A stretch of 5,519 bases of DNA from Bacillota bacterium (GTDB lineage: Bacteria > Bacillota > UBA4882 > UBA8346). The DNA is taken from the NCBI GenBank assembly GCA_003501335.1, contig DNPQ01000315.1:1-5519 (forward strand). Reading direction: 5' to 3'. The position numbers and the translations under genes were made by a program. The notes below the pieces were generated by a model that saw only the letters and a list, made by a program, of their open reading frames with translations, had not been told where the DNA came from and did not search any database. Positions 1 through 5,519 of this stretch are shown one piece after another. Position 1 is the stretch's first letter, and every line of letters starts with the position of its first letter.

Positions 1-485
1 TTTTGCAGCGGAATTTGGTGTAGGCGAATCGAGACCCGCTCATTTAAATCGGGATCCGGCACTAAATTTTGGCCGGCCTTTTCGGCAATCGCCTGGATGA
101 GTTTAGCGATTTTGGCATTTTGGGCATCCACCGAGAGTAAGTTATTGACATAATCCACATTGATCACAGCATTATCGATTTGGGTGATTTTATATACATT
201 ATCATCTTTGACATATTGCAAATGATCAGTCTGGGTGATGATATTGAGAGCATTGTCAAAAGTAACCCTGGTCAAATGGATCGTTATCGCCCCGCTGACT
301 TCATTGTCGATCAATAAATTTGATCCATTTTGGGCCGCTAAGGCCCGCAATACGTCTTTAACATCCGCATTTTTAAAATCCAGGTCAATGAGTTTTTTCG
401 TGTCGCAGACAGCAACTGTGGTTAAAAAAAGGATACATAATAGATTAAGTCCGATAAAAATGCGGGCTTTTAAGGGTTTCAGCAT
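1..485 (-). CDS. Secretin (GspD/PilQ family), N-terminal part, runs off left edge
   Basis: This minus-strand frame stays open from an ATG at 485-483 to the window edge, giving 161 codons without a stop. It encodes an outer-membrane secretin, the ring-shaped exit channel of type II secretion or type IV pili; only the periplasmic start is present. Residues about 1-27 form a signal peptide: basic start (K4, K7, R9), a hydrophobic core, then TTVAVC. Cys27 could suggest a lipoprotein, but Val at -1 is a poor lipobox, so ordinary signal peptidase cleavage is as likely. Residues 32-100 match the STN/N0 domain (LDFKNADVKDVLRALA, then G54-N56 and an ID...VSG...I turn). Residues 116-161 look like a second copy. 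The membrane-channel domain would lie outside the window. An in-frame TAA upstream limits the start to this ATG or a TTG six codons earlier; the Shine-Dalgarno is weak. It is divergent from the peptidase gene. GspD and PilQ cannot be told apart from this part. Confidence 0.88.
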   Translation of the reverse strand, partial: MLKPLKARIFIGLNLLCILFLTTVAVCDTKKLIDLDFKNADVKDVLRALAAQNGSNLLIDNEVSGAITIHLTRVTFDNALNIITQTDHLQYVKDDNVYKITQIDNAVINVDYVNNLLSVDAQNAKIAKLIQAIAEKAGQNLVPDPDLNERVSIRLHQIPLQ

Positions 486-642
486 TTGTATACCATTTCC
501 CAAATATTTTTATAATCAATTGCCATTTGGAATATTCTTCAATTTGAATTAATTTCCTTTTAATTTATTGTAATTAATTATTACATTTGATATATTGTAA
601 GTATTAGATAAAAATTAGTTCGTTTTAAGAAATGATTAAACT
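486..642. promoter_or_regulatory. Divergent AT-rich intergenic control region
   Basis: These 157 bases separate the start of the secretin gene (leftward) from that of the prepilin peptidase (rightward), so promoters for both should lie here. The stretch is strikingly richer in A and T than the flanking genes. No convincing paired -35/-10 boxes were found. Weak candidates are TAGATA (605-610) for the rightward gene and TATAAA on the minus strand (514-509) for the secretin. The 8-base word TATTGTAA occurs twice, at 566-573 and 593-600, with an inverted TTACA between them. Confidence 0.55.
569..585. promoter_or_regulatory. Inverted repeat TGTAAT-N5-ATTACA, possible operator (GlnR/TnrA-like)
   Basis: A perfect inverted repeat has 6-base arms around a 5-base spacer. 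It fits the Gram-positive GlnR/TnrA box core TGTNAN7TNACA at all eight fixed positions and differs from the longer TnrA consensus TGTNANAWWWTNTNACA at one position (575). A further TGTAA at 596-600 pairs with TTACA at 581-585, giving three alternating half-sites. Its place between two divergent genes suits an operator. No regulator gene is seen here and the DNA is very AT-rich, so chance is a real alternative. Confidence 0.3.
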
Positions 643-1353
643 ATGTATTTAATAATTTTAATTTACGCCATCTCGATCGGGAGTTTTTTAAACGTCTGCA
701 TTTACCGTATACCCCGGGGTATCTCCATTGTTTTCCCCCGCTCTTTTTGCCCGACTTGTCAACATCCACTTAAATGGTACGATTTAGTTCCGGCCCTGAG
801 TTTCTTATGTTTACGGGGCCATTGCCGGAATTGCAAAGCGCCCATTCCCATGCAATATCCTTTGGTAGAGATAGGAACCGCTATTCTTGGTCTGCTGCTG
901 TATATAAAATTGGGACTTTCTATAGAATTTTTTAAAGAGTCCCTTTTCTGCAGCCTTTTAATGATTATTGCCTGGATAGACTATTATCACCATCAGATTC
1001 TTAACCGACTTTCGATTTTGGGTATCGTCATCGGACTGATTGTGGCGATTCCTTATGGCAGGGATGAATTTTTCCATGCCTTATTGGGAATGGCGACCGG
1101 AGGGTGCGTTTTATTGCCGGTTGCTTATTTTTATCCCCAAGGCATGGGAATGGGGGATGTGAAATTTCTGGCGATGATTGGGTCTTTTCTGGGAGTTAAA
1201 GGGGTTTTATTAACCTTATTTCTCGGCTCGGCCCTGGGAACGGTCATAGGGCTCTTCCTGATTGGCTGCAAAGTTATAAGTCGCAAAACTAAGATACCTT
1301 TTGGGCCGTTTTTAGCTGCTGGAGCAGTCTTTGTTCTATTATTCATCATGTAG
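643..1353 (+). CDS. gspO: Prepilin peptidase / N-methyltransferase (type IV leader peptidase, GspO/PilD family)
   Basis: This integral inner-membrane aspartic protease removes the short leader of type IV prepilins and T2SS pseudopilins after a conserved Gly and methylates the new N-terminus. At 236 residues it is nearly full family length. Visible signatures, in order: N-terminal SIGSFLNVCIYRIP (residues 11-24), typical of the family; a cytoplasmic zinc-type tetracysteine, C36/C39 and C61/C64; the first catalytic Asp in WID (D113); and the second in the GxGDVK motif (G169 to K174, Asp172). Several hydrophobic segments surround these. Having both the N-terminal domain and the A24 peptidase domain suggests a bifunctional enzyme. 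One oddity: after D113 the usual (I/L)PD or IPN is ILN, with Leu120 replacing Pro. The ATG at 643 has only a weak Shine-Dalgarno (AAGAAATGA, about 627-635). Its substrates are encoded downstream (gspG and the GspH-like gene). pilD is an equally valid name. Confidence 0.95.
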   Translation: MYLIILIYAISIGSFLNVCIYRIPRGISIVFPRSFCPTCQHPLKWYDLVPALSFLCLRGHCRNCKAPIPMQYPLVEIGTAILGLLLYIKLGLSIEFFKESLFCSLLMIIAWIDYYHHQILNRLSILGIVIGLIVAIPYGRDEFFHALLGMATGGCVLLPVAYFYPQGMGMGDVKFLAMIGSFLGVKGVLLTLFLGSALGTVIGLFLIGCKVISRKTKIPFGPFLAAGAVFVLLFIM

Positions 1354-1368
1354 GGATAAAGAACGATC

Positions 1369-1411
1369 ACTAGTTTGGCTCTTTGAGCGATAGAAGCCGG
1401 GAAAGTCTAGT
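1369..1411 (+). other. Possible RNA stem-loop structure in the gspE leader
   Basis: ACTAG (1369-1373) can pair with CTAGT (1407-1411) as an outer stem. Inside, either GGCT (1377-1380) pairs with AGCC (1395-1398), or GCTC (1378-1381) pairs with GAGC (1385-1388). The two inner pairings exclude each other, as in a switch. I compared it from memory with c-di-GMP-I, c-di-GMP-II, cobalamin and fluoride riboswitches and recognise none. Stems are short, so chance pairing is possible. Confidence 0.2.
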
Positions 1412-1598
1412 CCAAAATTTATCTGAATAATTAAATATGGCAAAAAGTATTCATGAATTTCTAGTCTTAATATTTTAAGTCCTGTTAATTTTTAAACTGG
1501 AATGTAAATATATACTTGATAAAGATAAATGTTTTAGGCAGGTAGTTTTAAATATTCAACGAAGTTATAAAAATCATAATCAATCGATCTAAAATATT

Positions 1599-1603
1599 GG
1601 AGG
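1599..1603 (+). promoter_or_regulatory. Shine-Dalgarno site of gspE (GGAGG)
   Basis: GGAGG lies four bases before the ATG at 1608. It is a strong consensus site with slightly short spacing, and it supports that start. Confidence 0.8.
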
Positions 1604-1607
1604 ATTT

Positions 1608-3293
1608 ATGGAACTTTTAGGTCAAATCCTCATCAAACAGGGTTATATTACAGAAAGGCAACTGGAAGAAGGATTGCTTAAACAAGCCGAGTTTCAATTG
1701 CCTATTGGGAAAACATTATTAAAAGCTGGCGCCATCAATAGGGAACAACTTGCTAAGACCCTAAGTCTTCAATTGCAAATTCCTTATGGCAATCCTATGG
1801 AAATGAATATTGAGGCGGAGGTCATCGGAGTACTCAGTTCCCGCCAGGCCGAAAAATACCAGATTATTCCGGTTGGGATTGAAGAAAACAAGATTACGTT
1901 GGCGACAGCCGAACCATTGGACTTAGCCATTCTCGATCAGGTAAGGGGCATCCTACCCTATAAAATAAAATGGATGGTAGCTTCGGCAGACCATATTCAA
2001 GATGCGCTGGATAAATATTATAGCTCAACGTTAGACTCGGTGGCTGGAGTGCTGGAAGACCTGAATGAATCGGAGCTGAGTCAGTATCAACATTCATCGG
2101 CGAGTGAGACTAGTTCGATTGTTCCTGAGAATATGGCGAATGAAGCTCCGATAATCCGTTTGGTCAATACGATTATTGCCGGGGCCGTGAAAGCAGGGGC
2201 CAGTGATATCCATTTGGAACCTTTTGAAGATGAAATTAAAGTCCGTTACCGCATCGACGGTGTTTTGCAAGAGGCCTTGCCGCCACCTAAAAATCTTTTC
2301 CTAGCGGTCATCTCCAGAATTAAATTAATGGCCGGAATGGACATCACGGAACGGCGCATTCCGCAAGATGGTCGAATTCGGATTAAAATCAATAACCGTG
2401 ACTTGGATTTGCGGGTTGCAGTGGCTCCCACGCTTCATGGCGAAGCAGCGGTTTTGCGGATATTGAATCGCGAAAGTATTATGTTGGGATTGGATCAGTT
2501 GGGGTTATCGGATCATAATTTAGCCTTATTCTCCAATTTAATCCTGAAGCCTCACGGGATGATCTTGGTTACCGGGCCTACCGGGAGCGGTAAAACCACG
2601 ACTTTATATGCGGCGTTGCAATTGTTAAATGAACCAACCCGTAAAATCATTACAATTGAGGACCCAATCGAATACCAACTGAAAGGGATTAATCAAATGC
2701 AGGTCAATCCCAAGTTGGATTTCAGCTTTGCGCAGGGTTTACGGACCATTGTGCGGCACGACCCGGATATTATTTTGGTAGGAGAGATCCGTGACCGGGA
2801 AACTGCTGAGGTAGCTATTCAATCAGCTCTCACAGGCCATTTGGTTTTTGCAACGCTACATACCAATGATGCTTCATCGGCCTTTACCCGGTTGATCGAT
2901 ATGGGTGTGGAAGAGTTCTTAGTTGCTTCAACTGTTTGCGGAATATTGGCCCAGCGGTTGGTACGCAAGATTTGTCCCAAATGCGGAGCTCCTTATGAAC
3001 CCACCCAACAGGAGCTTGAAATCTATGGTCAGGACAGTCACGATTTCAAGTTTATTAAAGGTACCGGCTGTGACTATTGCAATTCAATTGGTTTCCGGGG
3101 TCAAATCGGTTTGTTTGAAATGTTGGCGGCGGATGAAGAAATTGAACGGTTGGTGATGGAGCGTTCAAACTCCGGGAGAATTCGAGAAGCAGCCACGAGG
3201 CAAGGAATGACAACCTTACGAAATGATGGAATTGCGAAAGTTAAAGCCGGAATTACAACGTTGAGTGAAGTTTTGCGGGTAACCCGGGAATAA
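1608..3293 (+). CDS. gspE: Type II secretion assembly ATPase GspE (PilB-like) with MshEN-type N-terminus
   Basis: This cytoplasmic hexameric ATPase powers pseudopilus assembly through GspF. The 561-residue protein is full length and every core motif is present: Walker A GPTGSGKTTT (323-332), Asp box ITIEDPIEY (348-356), Walker B with DPDIILVGEIRD (385-396), His box HLVFATLHTND (411-421), and the tetracysteine zinc site C456/C459 and C488/C491 (CPKC, then CDYC) typical of GspE and PilB. The N2 domain begins near APIIRLVNTI with SDIHLEP (199-205). Residues 3-26 and 32-55 are two 24-residue motifs (G-x6-G-x-I-x4-L-x3-L-x2-Q pattern) joined by five residues, as in MshEN domains that bind c-di-GMP; the leading Arg of the RLG signature is replaced by Leu3 and Pro32. 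A polar linker spans about 150-178. The ATG follows GGAGG. gspF begins 41 bases after its stop. PilB is the closest alternative; the gspG neighbour favours GspE. Confidence 0.96.
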   Translation: MELLGQILIKQGYITERQLEEGLLKQAEFQLPIGKTLLKAGAINREQLAKTLSLQLQIPYGNPMEMNIEAEVIGVLSSRQAEKYQIIPVGIEENKITLATAEPLDLAILDQVRGILPYKIKWMVASADHIQDALDKYYSSTLDSVAGVLEDLNESELSQYQHSSASETSSIVPENMANEAPIIRLVNTIIAGAVKAGASDIHLEPFEDEIKVRYRIDGVLQEALPPPKNLFLAVISRIKLMAGMDITERRIPQDGRIRIKINNRDLDLRVAVAPTLHGEAAVLRILNRESIMLGLDQLGLSDHNLALFSNLILKPHGMILVTGPTGSGKTTTLYAALQLLNEPTRKIITIEDPIEYQLKGINQMQVNPKLDFSFAQGLRTIVRHDPDIILVGEIRDRETAEVAIQSALTGHLVFATLHTNDASSAFTRLIDMGVEEFLVASTVCGILAQRLVRKICPKCGAPYEPTQQELEIYGQDSHDFKFIKGTGCDYCNSIGFRGQIGLFEMLAADEEIERLVMERSNSGRIREAATRQGMTTLRNDGIAKVKAGITTLSEVLRVTRE

Positions 3294-3320
3294 TCGCAGA
3301 TGCCGTGTGGAGTTTATGGC

Positions 3321-3327
3321 GAGGTGG
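3321..3327 (+). promoter_or_regulatory. Shine-Dalgarno site deciding the TTG start of gspF (GAGGTGG)
   Basis: GAGGTGG sits seven bases before the TTG at 3335. An in-frame TAA at 3329-3331 excludes any earlier start. The ATG at 3316 is out of frame and soon stops. TTG is therefore the likely start, with CTG at 3338 a poor alternative. Confidence 0.75.
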
Positions 3328-3334
3328 ATAAGAG

Positions 3335-4540
3335 TTGCTGTTTAGCTATAAGGCGGCCAATACATCAGGCCATATAGAATTAGGCCGGATCGATGCGGAG
3401 TCTAAAGAACAATTAATCTTTCAGCTAAAAGCCCAGGGAAAATTCCCGCTGGAAATCAAAGAAGCGGCGGAACTATTACCATTTAAATTGAATCGTTCCC
3501 GTTTTTCCAGACAGGAACGGCTTACTTTCACCCAGCAGTTGGCCGGGCTTTTAGGCGCCGGTATCCCACTGGAACGGGCTTTAGGAATACTAAGCAAATT
3601 AAAATTCAGTCCTAATATTGGCAATGTTGTCGTTCAATTACGGCGTTCGTTGCAAGAAGGTCTGCCGTTTACAGCAGCTTTGGAACGCTTTCCGGATTTT
3701 TTCCCGGATTTATATATCAACATGGTGCAGGCCGGGGAAGCTGGCGGCATTTTACCGCAAGTGTTGAAACGATTGGCTCAATATTTGGAGGAAGAAATTC
3801 AACTGAGGCGTTTTATTATCGGCAGCCTTTTTTACCCAATCATCCTGATGGTGTCAAGTCTCGGGGCAGTTTTATTTTATGTTGCAGTGGTGATTCCTAA
3901 ATTTCAAGCGGTTTTCGAGGGAATGGATACCGAGTTGCCATTGGTAACCAGAGCGGTCATGGTTTTTGGAGAGTGTGTCAACAATTATTGGTGGCTGGCT
4001 CTACTTTTTATCGGTGGCTTCTTGGTTTGGTGGTTTAAGGAAGCAGCAACCCCAAAAGGAAAGATGAGAATCGACCGCTTGAAATTAAAAATTCCTTGGG
4101 TCGGTCCGATTTTAGAGAAGCTGGCCATCGTTAAAATGGCTTTTGCCTTAAGTTTACTAAGCGGAAGTGGTGTGTCTCTTTTGGATGGTTTGACCATTGC
4201 CGGCAAAATCATGGGTAATGATTGGTTGGCCTGCGCCATTCAAAAAGTCGCTCAAGAAGTTAAACAAGGCAATACGGTTGCCCAAAGCATGGCGGCGCAG
4301 AAAGTCTTTCCAGTCTTAGCGGTGGAAATGATCGGAGTCGGTGAAGAAAGCGGCAATCTGGCGACCATGCTCGAACAGGTTGCGGCAACTTATGATGGAG
4401 AAGTCAAACATTCCTTGAGCATATTTATGTCGGTATTTGAACCCCTATTGATCTTCGTCATGGTTGGCGTGATCGGGATTTTGGCGGTATCTATTTTATT
4501 ACCGGTTATCAATATGAATTCACAAATGAATAGCCTCTGA
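3335..4540 (+). CDS. gspF: Type II secretion inner-membrane platform protein GspF
   Basis: GspF is the polytopic inner-membrane core on which the GspE hexamer works to add pseudopilin subunits. The 401 residues match the usual family length of about 400. It opens with FSYKAANTSGHIELGRIDAE, the characteristic GspF/PilC N-terminus. Two T2SSF repeats follow: residues about 63-185 (RLTFTQQLAGLLGAGIPLERAL, split here as RLTFTQQLAGLL and GAGIPLERAL, then AGEAGGIL at 133-140) and about 265-388 (MAFALSLLSGSGVSLLDGL region, then GVGEESGNL at 334-342). Membrane segments are predicted at about 163-188, 217-233 and 369-391, the standard three. Translation starts at TTG, behind a good Shine-Dalgarno, which may lower output relative to gspE. 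It lies 41 bases after gspE and about 69 before the preferred gspG start, so one transcript is likely. PilC is the pilus equivalent. Confidence 0.95.
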   Translation: MLFSYKAANTSGHIELGRIDAESKEQLIFQLKAQGKFPLEIKEAAELLPFKLNRSRFSRQERLTFTQQLAGLLGAGIPLERALGILSKLKFSPNIGNVVVQLRRSLQEGLPFTAALERFPDFFPDLYINMVQAGEAGGILPQVLKRLAQYLEEEIQLRRFIIGSLFYPIILMVSSLGAVLFYVAVVIPKFQAVFEGMDTELPLVTRAVMVFGECVNNYWWLALLFIGGFLVWWFKEAATPKGKMRIDRLKLKIPWVGPILEKLAIVKMAFALSLLSGSGVSLLDGLTIAGKIMGNDWLACAIQKVAQEVKQGNTVAQSMAAQKVFPVLAVEMIGVGEESGNLATMLEQVAATYDGEVKHSLSIFMSVFEPLLIFVMVGVIGILAVSILLPVINMNSQMNSL

Positions 4541-4555
4541 TAAAAGAGTTCTTTG

Positions 4556-4568
4556 GAAAACTGTTTTC
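4556..4568. repeat. Short palindrome between gspF and gspG
   Basis: GAAAAC and GTTTTC flank a single T as a perfect 13-base palindrome; with one bulge the pairing extends to TTTG/CAAA outside. As RNA it would be a weak A-U hairpin. No U-run follows, so it is not a terminator. It could affect mRNA processing between the platform and pseudopilin genes, but chance is likely in this AT-rich spacer. Confidence 0.2.
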
Positions 4569-4609
4569 AAATCGTATTTTGCTGAAACCAAATGAAAGAA
4601 GTGATTTTG

Positions 4610-5053
4610 ATGATGCAAAAAAAGGCGTTAAAAAAGGAAGACGGTTACACTTTGATTGAGATATTGGCTGTTCTTACTTTACTGGCTTTCATCATTACCA
4701 TGGTGGCCCCCAATATTATTAACAGCCTGCAGAATGGGCAGGTAAAGGCGGCAAAGTCACAGGTCAGCGCCACTGAAAATGTTTTGAATTCCTATTATTT
4801 GGACAACTCATGTTATCCTAGCACTGAACAGGGCTTGAAAGCATTAATTGAGAAACCGACAGCTTCGCCCATTCCTGATACCTGGAATGGTCCGTATTTA
4901 CAAAAGAATAAAATTCCAGCCGACCCTTGGGGACACGAACTCCATTATGTTTCACCGGGGCAACACAATCCTGAAACCTATGACTTGTTTAGCTACGGAA
5001 AAGACAATGCTGAGAACGGGACCGGCGCTAATGCGGATATTACAAACTGGTAA
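4610..5053 (+). CDS. gspG: Major pseudopilin GspG
   Basis: GspG is the main subunit of the periplasmic pseudopilus that pushes cargo through the secretin. The preferred start at 4610 gives 147 residues. It is backed by AAGAAGTGA (4596-4604) five bases upstream; an in-frame ATG at 4592 would add six residues but has no Shine-Dalgarno. The leader of 12 residues ends in Gly12, with cleavage before Tyr13 (DG|YTLIE) and the conserved Glu at mature position 5 (E17). A hydrophobic helix covers about 13-36. The C-terminal T2SS signature is complete: STEQGLKAL, NGPYLQ, DPWG (105-108), YDLFSYGKD (124-132) and NADITNW at the very end; these acidic positions form the calcium loop in known GspG structures. 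This signature separates GspG from type IV pilin PilA. Processing needs the peptidase at 643-1353. Its last 23 bases overlap the next gene. Confidence 0.95.
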   Translation: MMQKKALKKEDGYTLIEILAVLTLLAFIITMVAPNIINSLQNGQVKAAKSQVSATENVLNSYYLDNSCYPSTEQGLKALIEKPTASPIPDTWNGPYLQKNKIPADPWGHELHYVSPGQHNPETYDLFSYGKDNAENGTGANADITNW

Positions 5054-5519
5054 AAGAGTTGCCGGTTATACTTTATTGGAAGTGGTGGCGGTCATTACCC
5101 TAATCGGGCTTCTGGCGGCGCTGACGATGCCGCGAATCAACTTGGCGGTGGAACAGGTGGAGGTTGGTTATATCGGTAGGCTGGTGCAATCTGACTTTAA
5201 ACAAATTAAGGATCAGTCTGTCCTGAATCCGTTTGCGGAAATGGTTGTCACGTTTAAAAAAGACGGTTATTCGTTTAATATCGGCGAACACAGTATCACC
5301 CGTAGCTTTCATTATCAATTTGTTTTTCAATTGCCGGAAGAAGATACAGACAATGACACAAGTGGCACTATTACTTCGGAGAATACCAAAGCAAATTCTC
5401 CGGATGATGCAACGCAAACCAATACCGATCAAAGCAAAGATGCCAATAGGGCTCCATATGAAATTCGTATTGTAAATGGAGAACTTCTAGGTGATGAGCT
5501 GTCATTACAGTGGCAGACA
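5031..5519 (+). CDS. GspH-like minor pseudopilin with polar insert, runs off right edge
   Basis: The frame from ATG 5031 is open for 163 codons to the window end. It begins with a 12-residue leader ending in Gly (KRVAG|YTLLE), Glu at mature position 5 (E17), and a hydrophobic helix VVAVITLIGLLAAL (18-31), so it is a class III prepilin-like protein cut by the same peptidase. Downstream, residues 46-84 (a helix with RLVQSDF, then MVVTFKKDGYSF) resemble GspH/FimT minor pseudopilins, which sit near the pseudopilus tip. Gene order after gspG agrees. Residues about 103-140 are an acidic, Asn/Thr/Ser/Asp-rich, low-complexity stretch, after which strand-like sequence resumes (YEIRIVNGELLG). The start lies 23 bases inside gspG, suggesting translational coupling; the Shine-Dalgarno (GGGA, about 5018-5021) is weak. 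No other in-frame start precedes the leader. GspH is favoured over GspI or GspJ, but the C-terminus is missing. Confidence 0.85.
   Translation, partial: MRILQTGKRVAGYTLLEVVAVITLIGLLAALTMPRINLAVEQVEVGYIGRLVQSDFKQIKDQSVLNPFAEMVVTFKKDGYSFNIGEHSITRSFHYQFVFQLPEEDTDNDTSGTITSENTKANSPDDATQTNTDQSKDANRAPYEIRIVNGELLGDELSLQWQT

Larger units (their letters stand above)
1354..1607 (+). other. Non-coding gap / likely leader region upstream of gspE
   Basis: This 254-base gap is long for the inside of an otherwise tight operon. No convincing gene was found; the best short frame (1437-1478, 13 codons plus stop) lacks a ribosome site. There is no GC hairpin with a U-run to end transcription from the peptidase gene. 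A possible fold sits at 1369-1411. The palindrome ATTCATGAAT is at 1449-1458. A TATACT box (1511-1516) resembles a -10 element but has no good -35 partner. gspEFGH may therefore have its own promoter or leader control, but this is inference. Confidence 0.45.

Noticed and set aside
235..552. Plus-strand open frame of 105 codons
   Set aside because: It lies almost wholly antisense to the secretin N-terminus, which has a signal peptide and clear STN motifs; the plus-strand product shows no recognisable pattern.
1438..1453. Possible sigma-54 promoter beginning TGGCA
   Set aside because: The -24 part partly fits, but the -12 GC element is absent at the required spacing.
1437..1478. Short frame of 13 codons in the gap before gspE
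   Set aside because: No Shine-Dalgarno and no recognisable product; such frames are expected by chance in AT-rich DNA.
4551..4570. Possible terminator between gspF and gspG
   Set aside because: The hairpin is A-U only with a very small loop and no U-run follows it; the flanking genes are functionally one operon.
4592..4609. Upstream ATG as the start of gspG
   Set aside because: In frame, but no Shine-Dalgarno precedes it, whereas AAGAAGTGA is well placed for 4610; it cannot be fully excluded.
5100..5432. Minus-strand open frame of 110 codons
   Set aside because: It is the antisense shadow of the GspH-like gene, which has the prepilin cleavage motif and a continuous frame to the edge.
1..5519. 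CRISPR array, tRNA or rRNA gene, insertion sequence
   Set aside because: No regularly spaced repeats, RNA gene signatures, transposase motifs or terminal inverted repeats were seen by eye; the window is filled by secretion genes.

Overview
The window carries part of a type II secretion (T2SS) / type IV pilus-like locus. A secretin in the outer membrane only makes sense in a cell with two membranes, so the source is a diderm bacterium. Base composition is moderate to AT-rich, intergenic DNA is very AT-rich, and gspE and gspF have strong purine-rich Shine-Dalgarno sequences (GGAGG, GAGGTGG), with a TTG start on gspF. Together these would fit a diderm Firmicutes-type lineage, but that is a weak inference and other diderm phyla are possible.

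Layout. Bases 1-485 (minus strand) hold the start of a secretin gene that runs off the left edge. It has a signal peptide and two tandem STN/N0-like domains. Bases 486-642 form an AT-rich divergent control region with alternating TGTAA/TTACA half-sites. On the plus strand follow a prepilin peptidase (643-1353), a 254-base non-coding gap (1354-1607) containing a possible small RNA fold, then gspE ATPase (1608-3293), gspF inner-membrane platform (3335-4540), gspG major pseudopilin (about 4610-5053), and a GspH-like minor pseudopilin (5031 to the right edge, incomplete) whose start lies inside gspG.

How the genes work together. The peptidase cleaves and N-methylates the GspG and GspH-like prepilins at their Gly|Tyr sites. 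The cytoplasmic ATPase GspE, docked on GspF, drives assembly of the pseudopilus. The secretin provides the outer-membrane exit. GspG has the full C-terminal T2SS signature, which favours a protein secretion system over an adhesive pilus. No gspC, gspL, gspM or cargo gene is visible here.

The system itself is recognisable, not new. Points that deserve a second look are the MshEN-type tandem motif (a known c-di-GMP-binding fold) on GspE, lacking the usual arginine in both copies; the duplicated N-terminal domain of the secretin; a 38-residue polar low-complexity insert in the GspH-like protein; a GlnR/TnrA-like inverted repeat between the divergent genes; and a possible structured RNA ahead of gspE.
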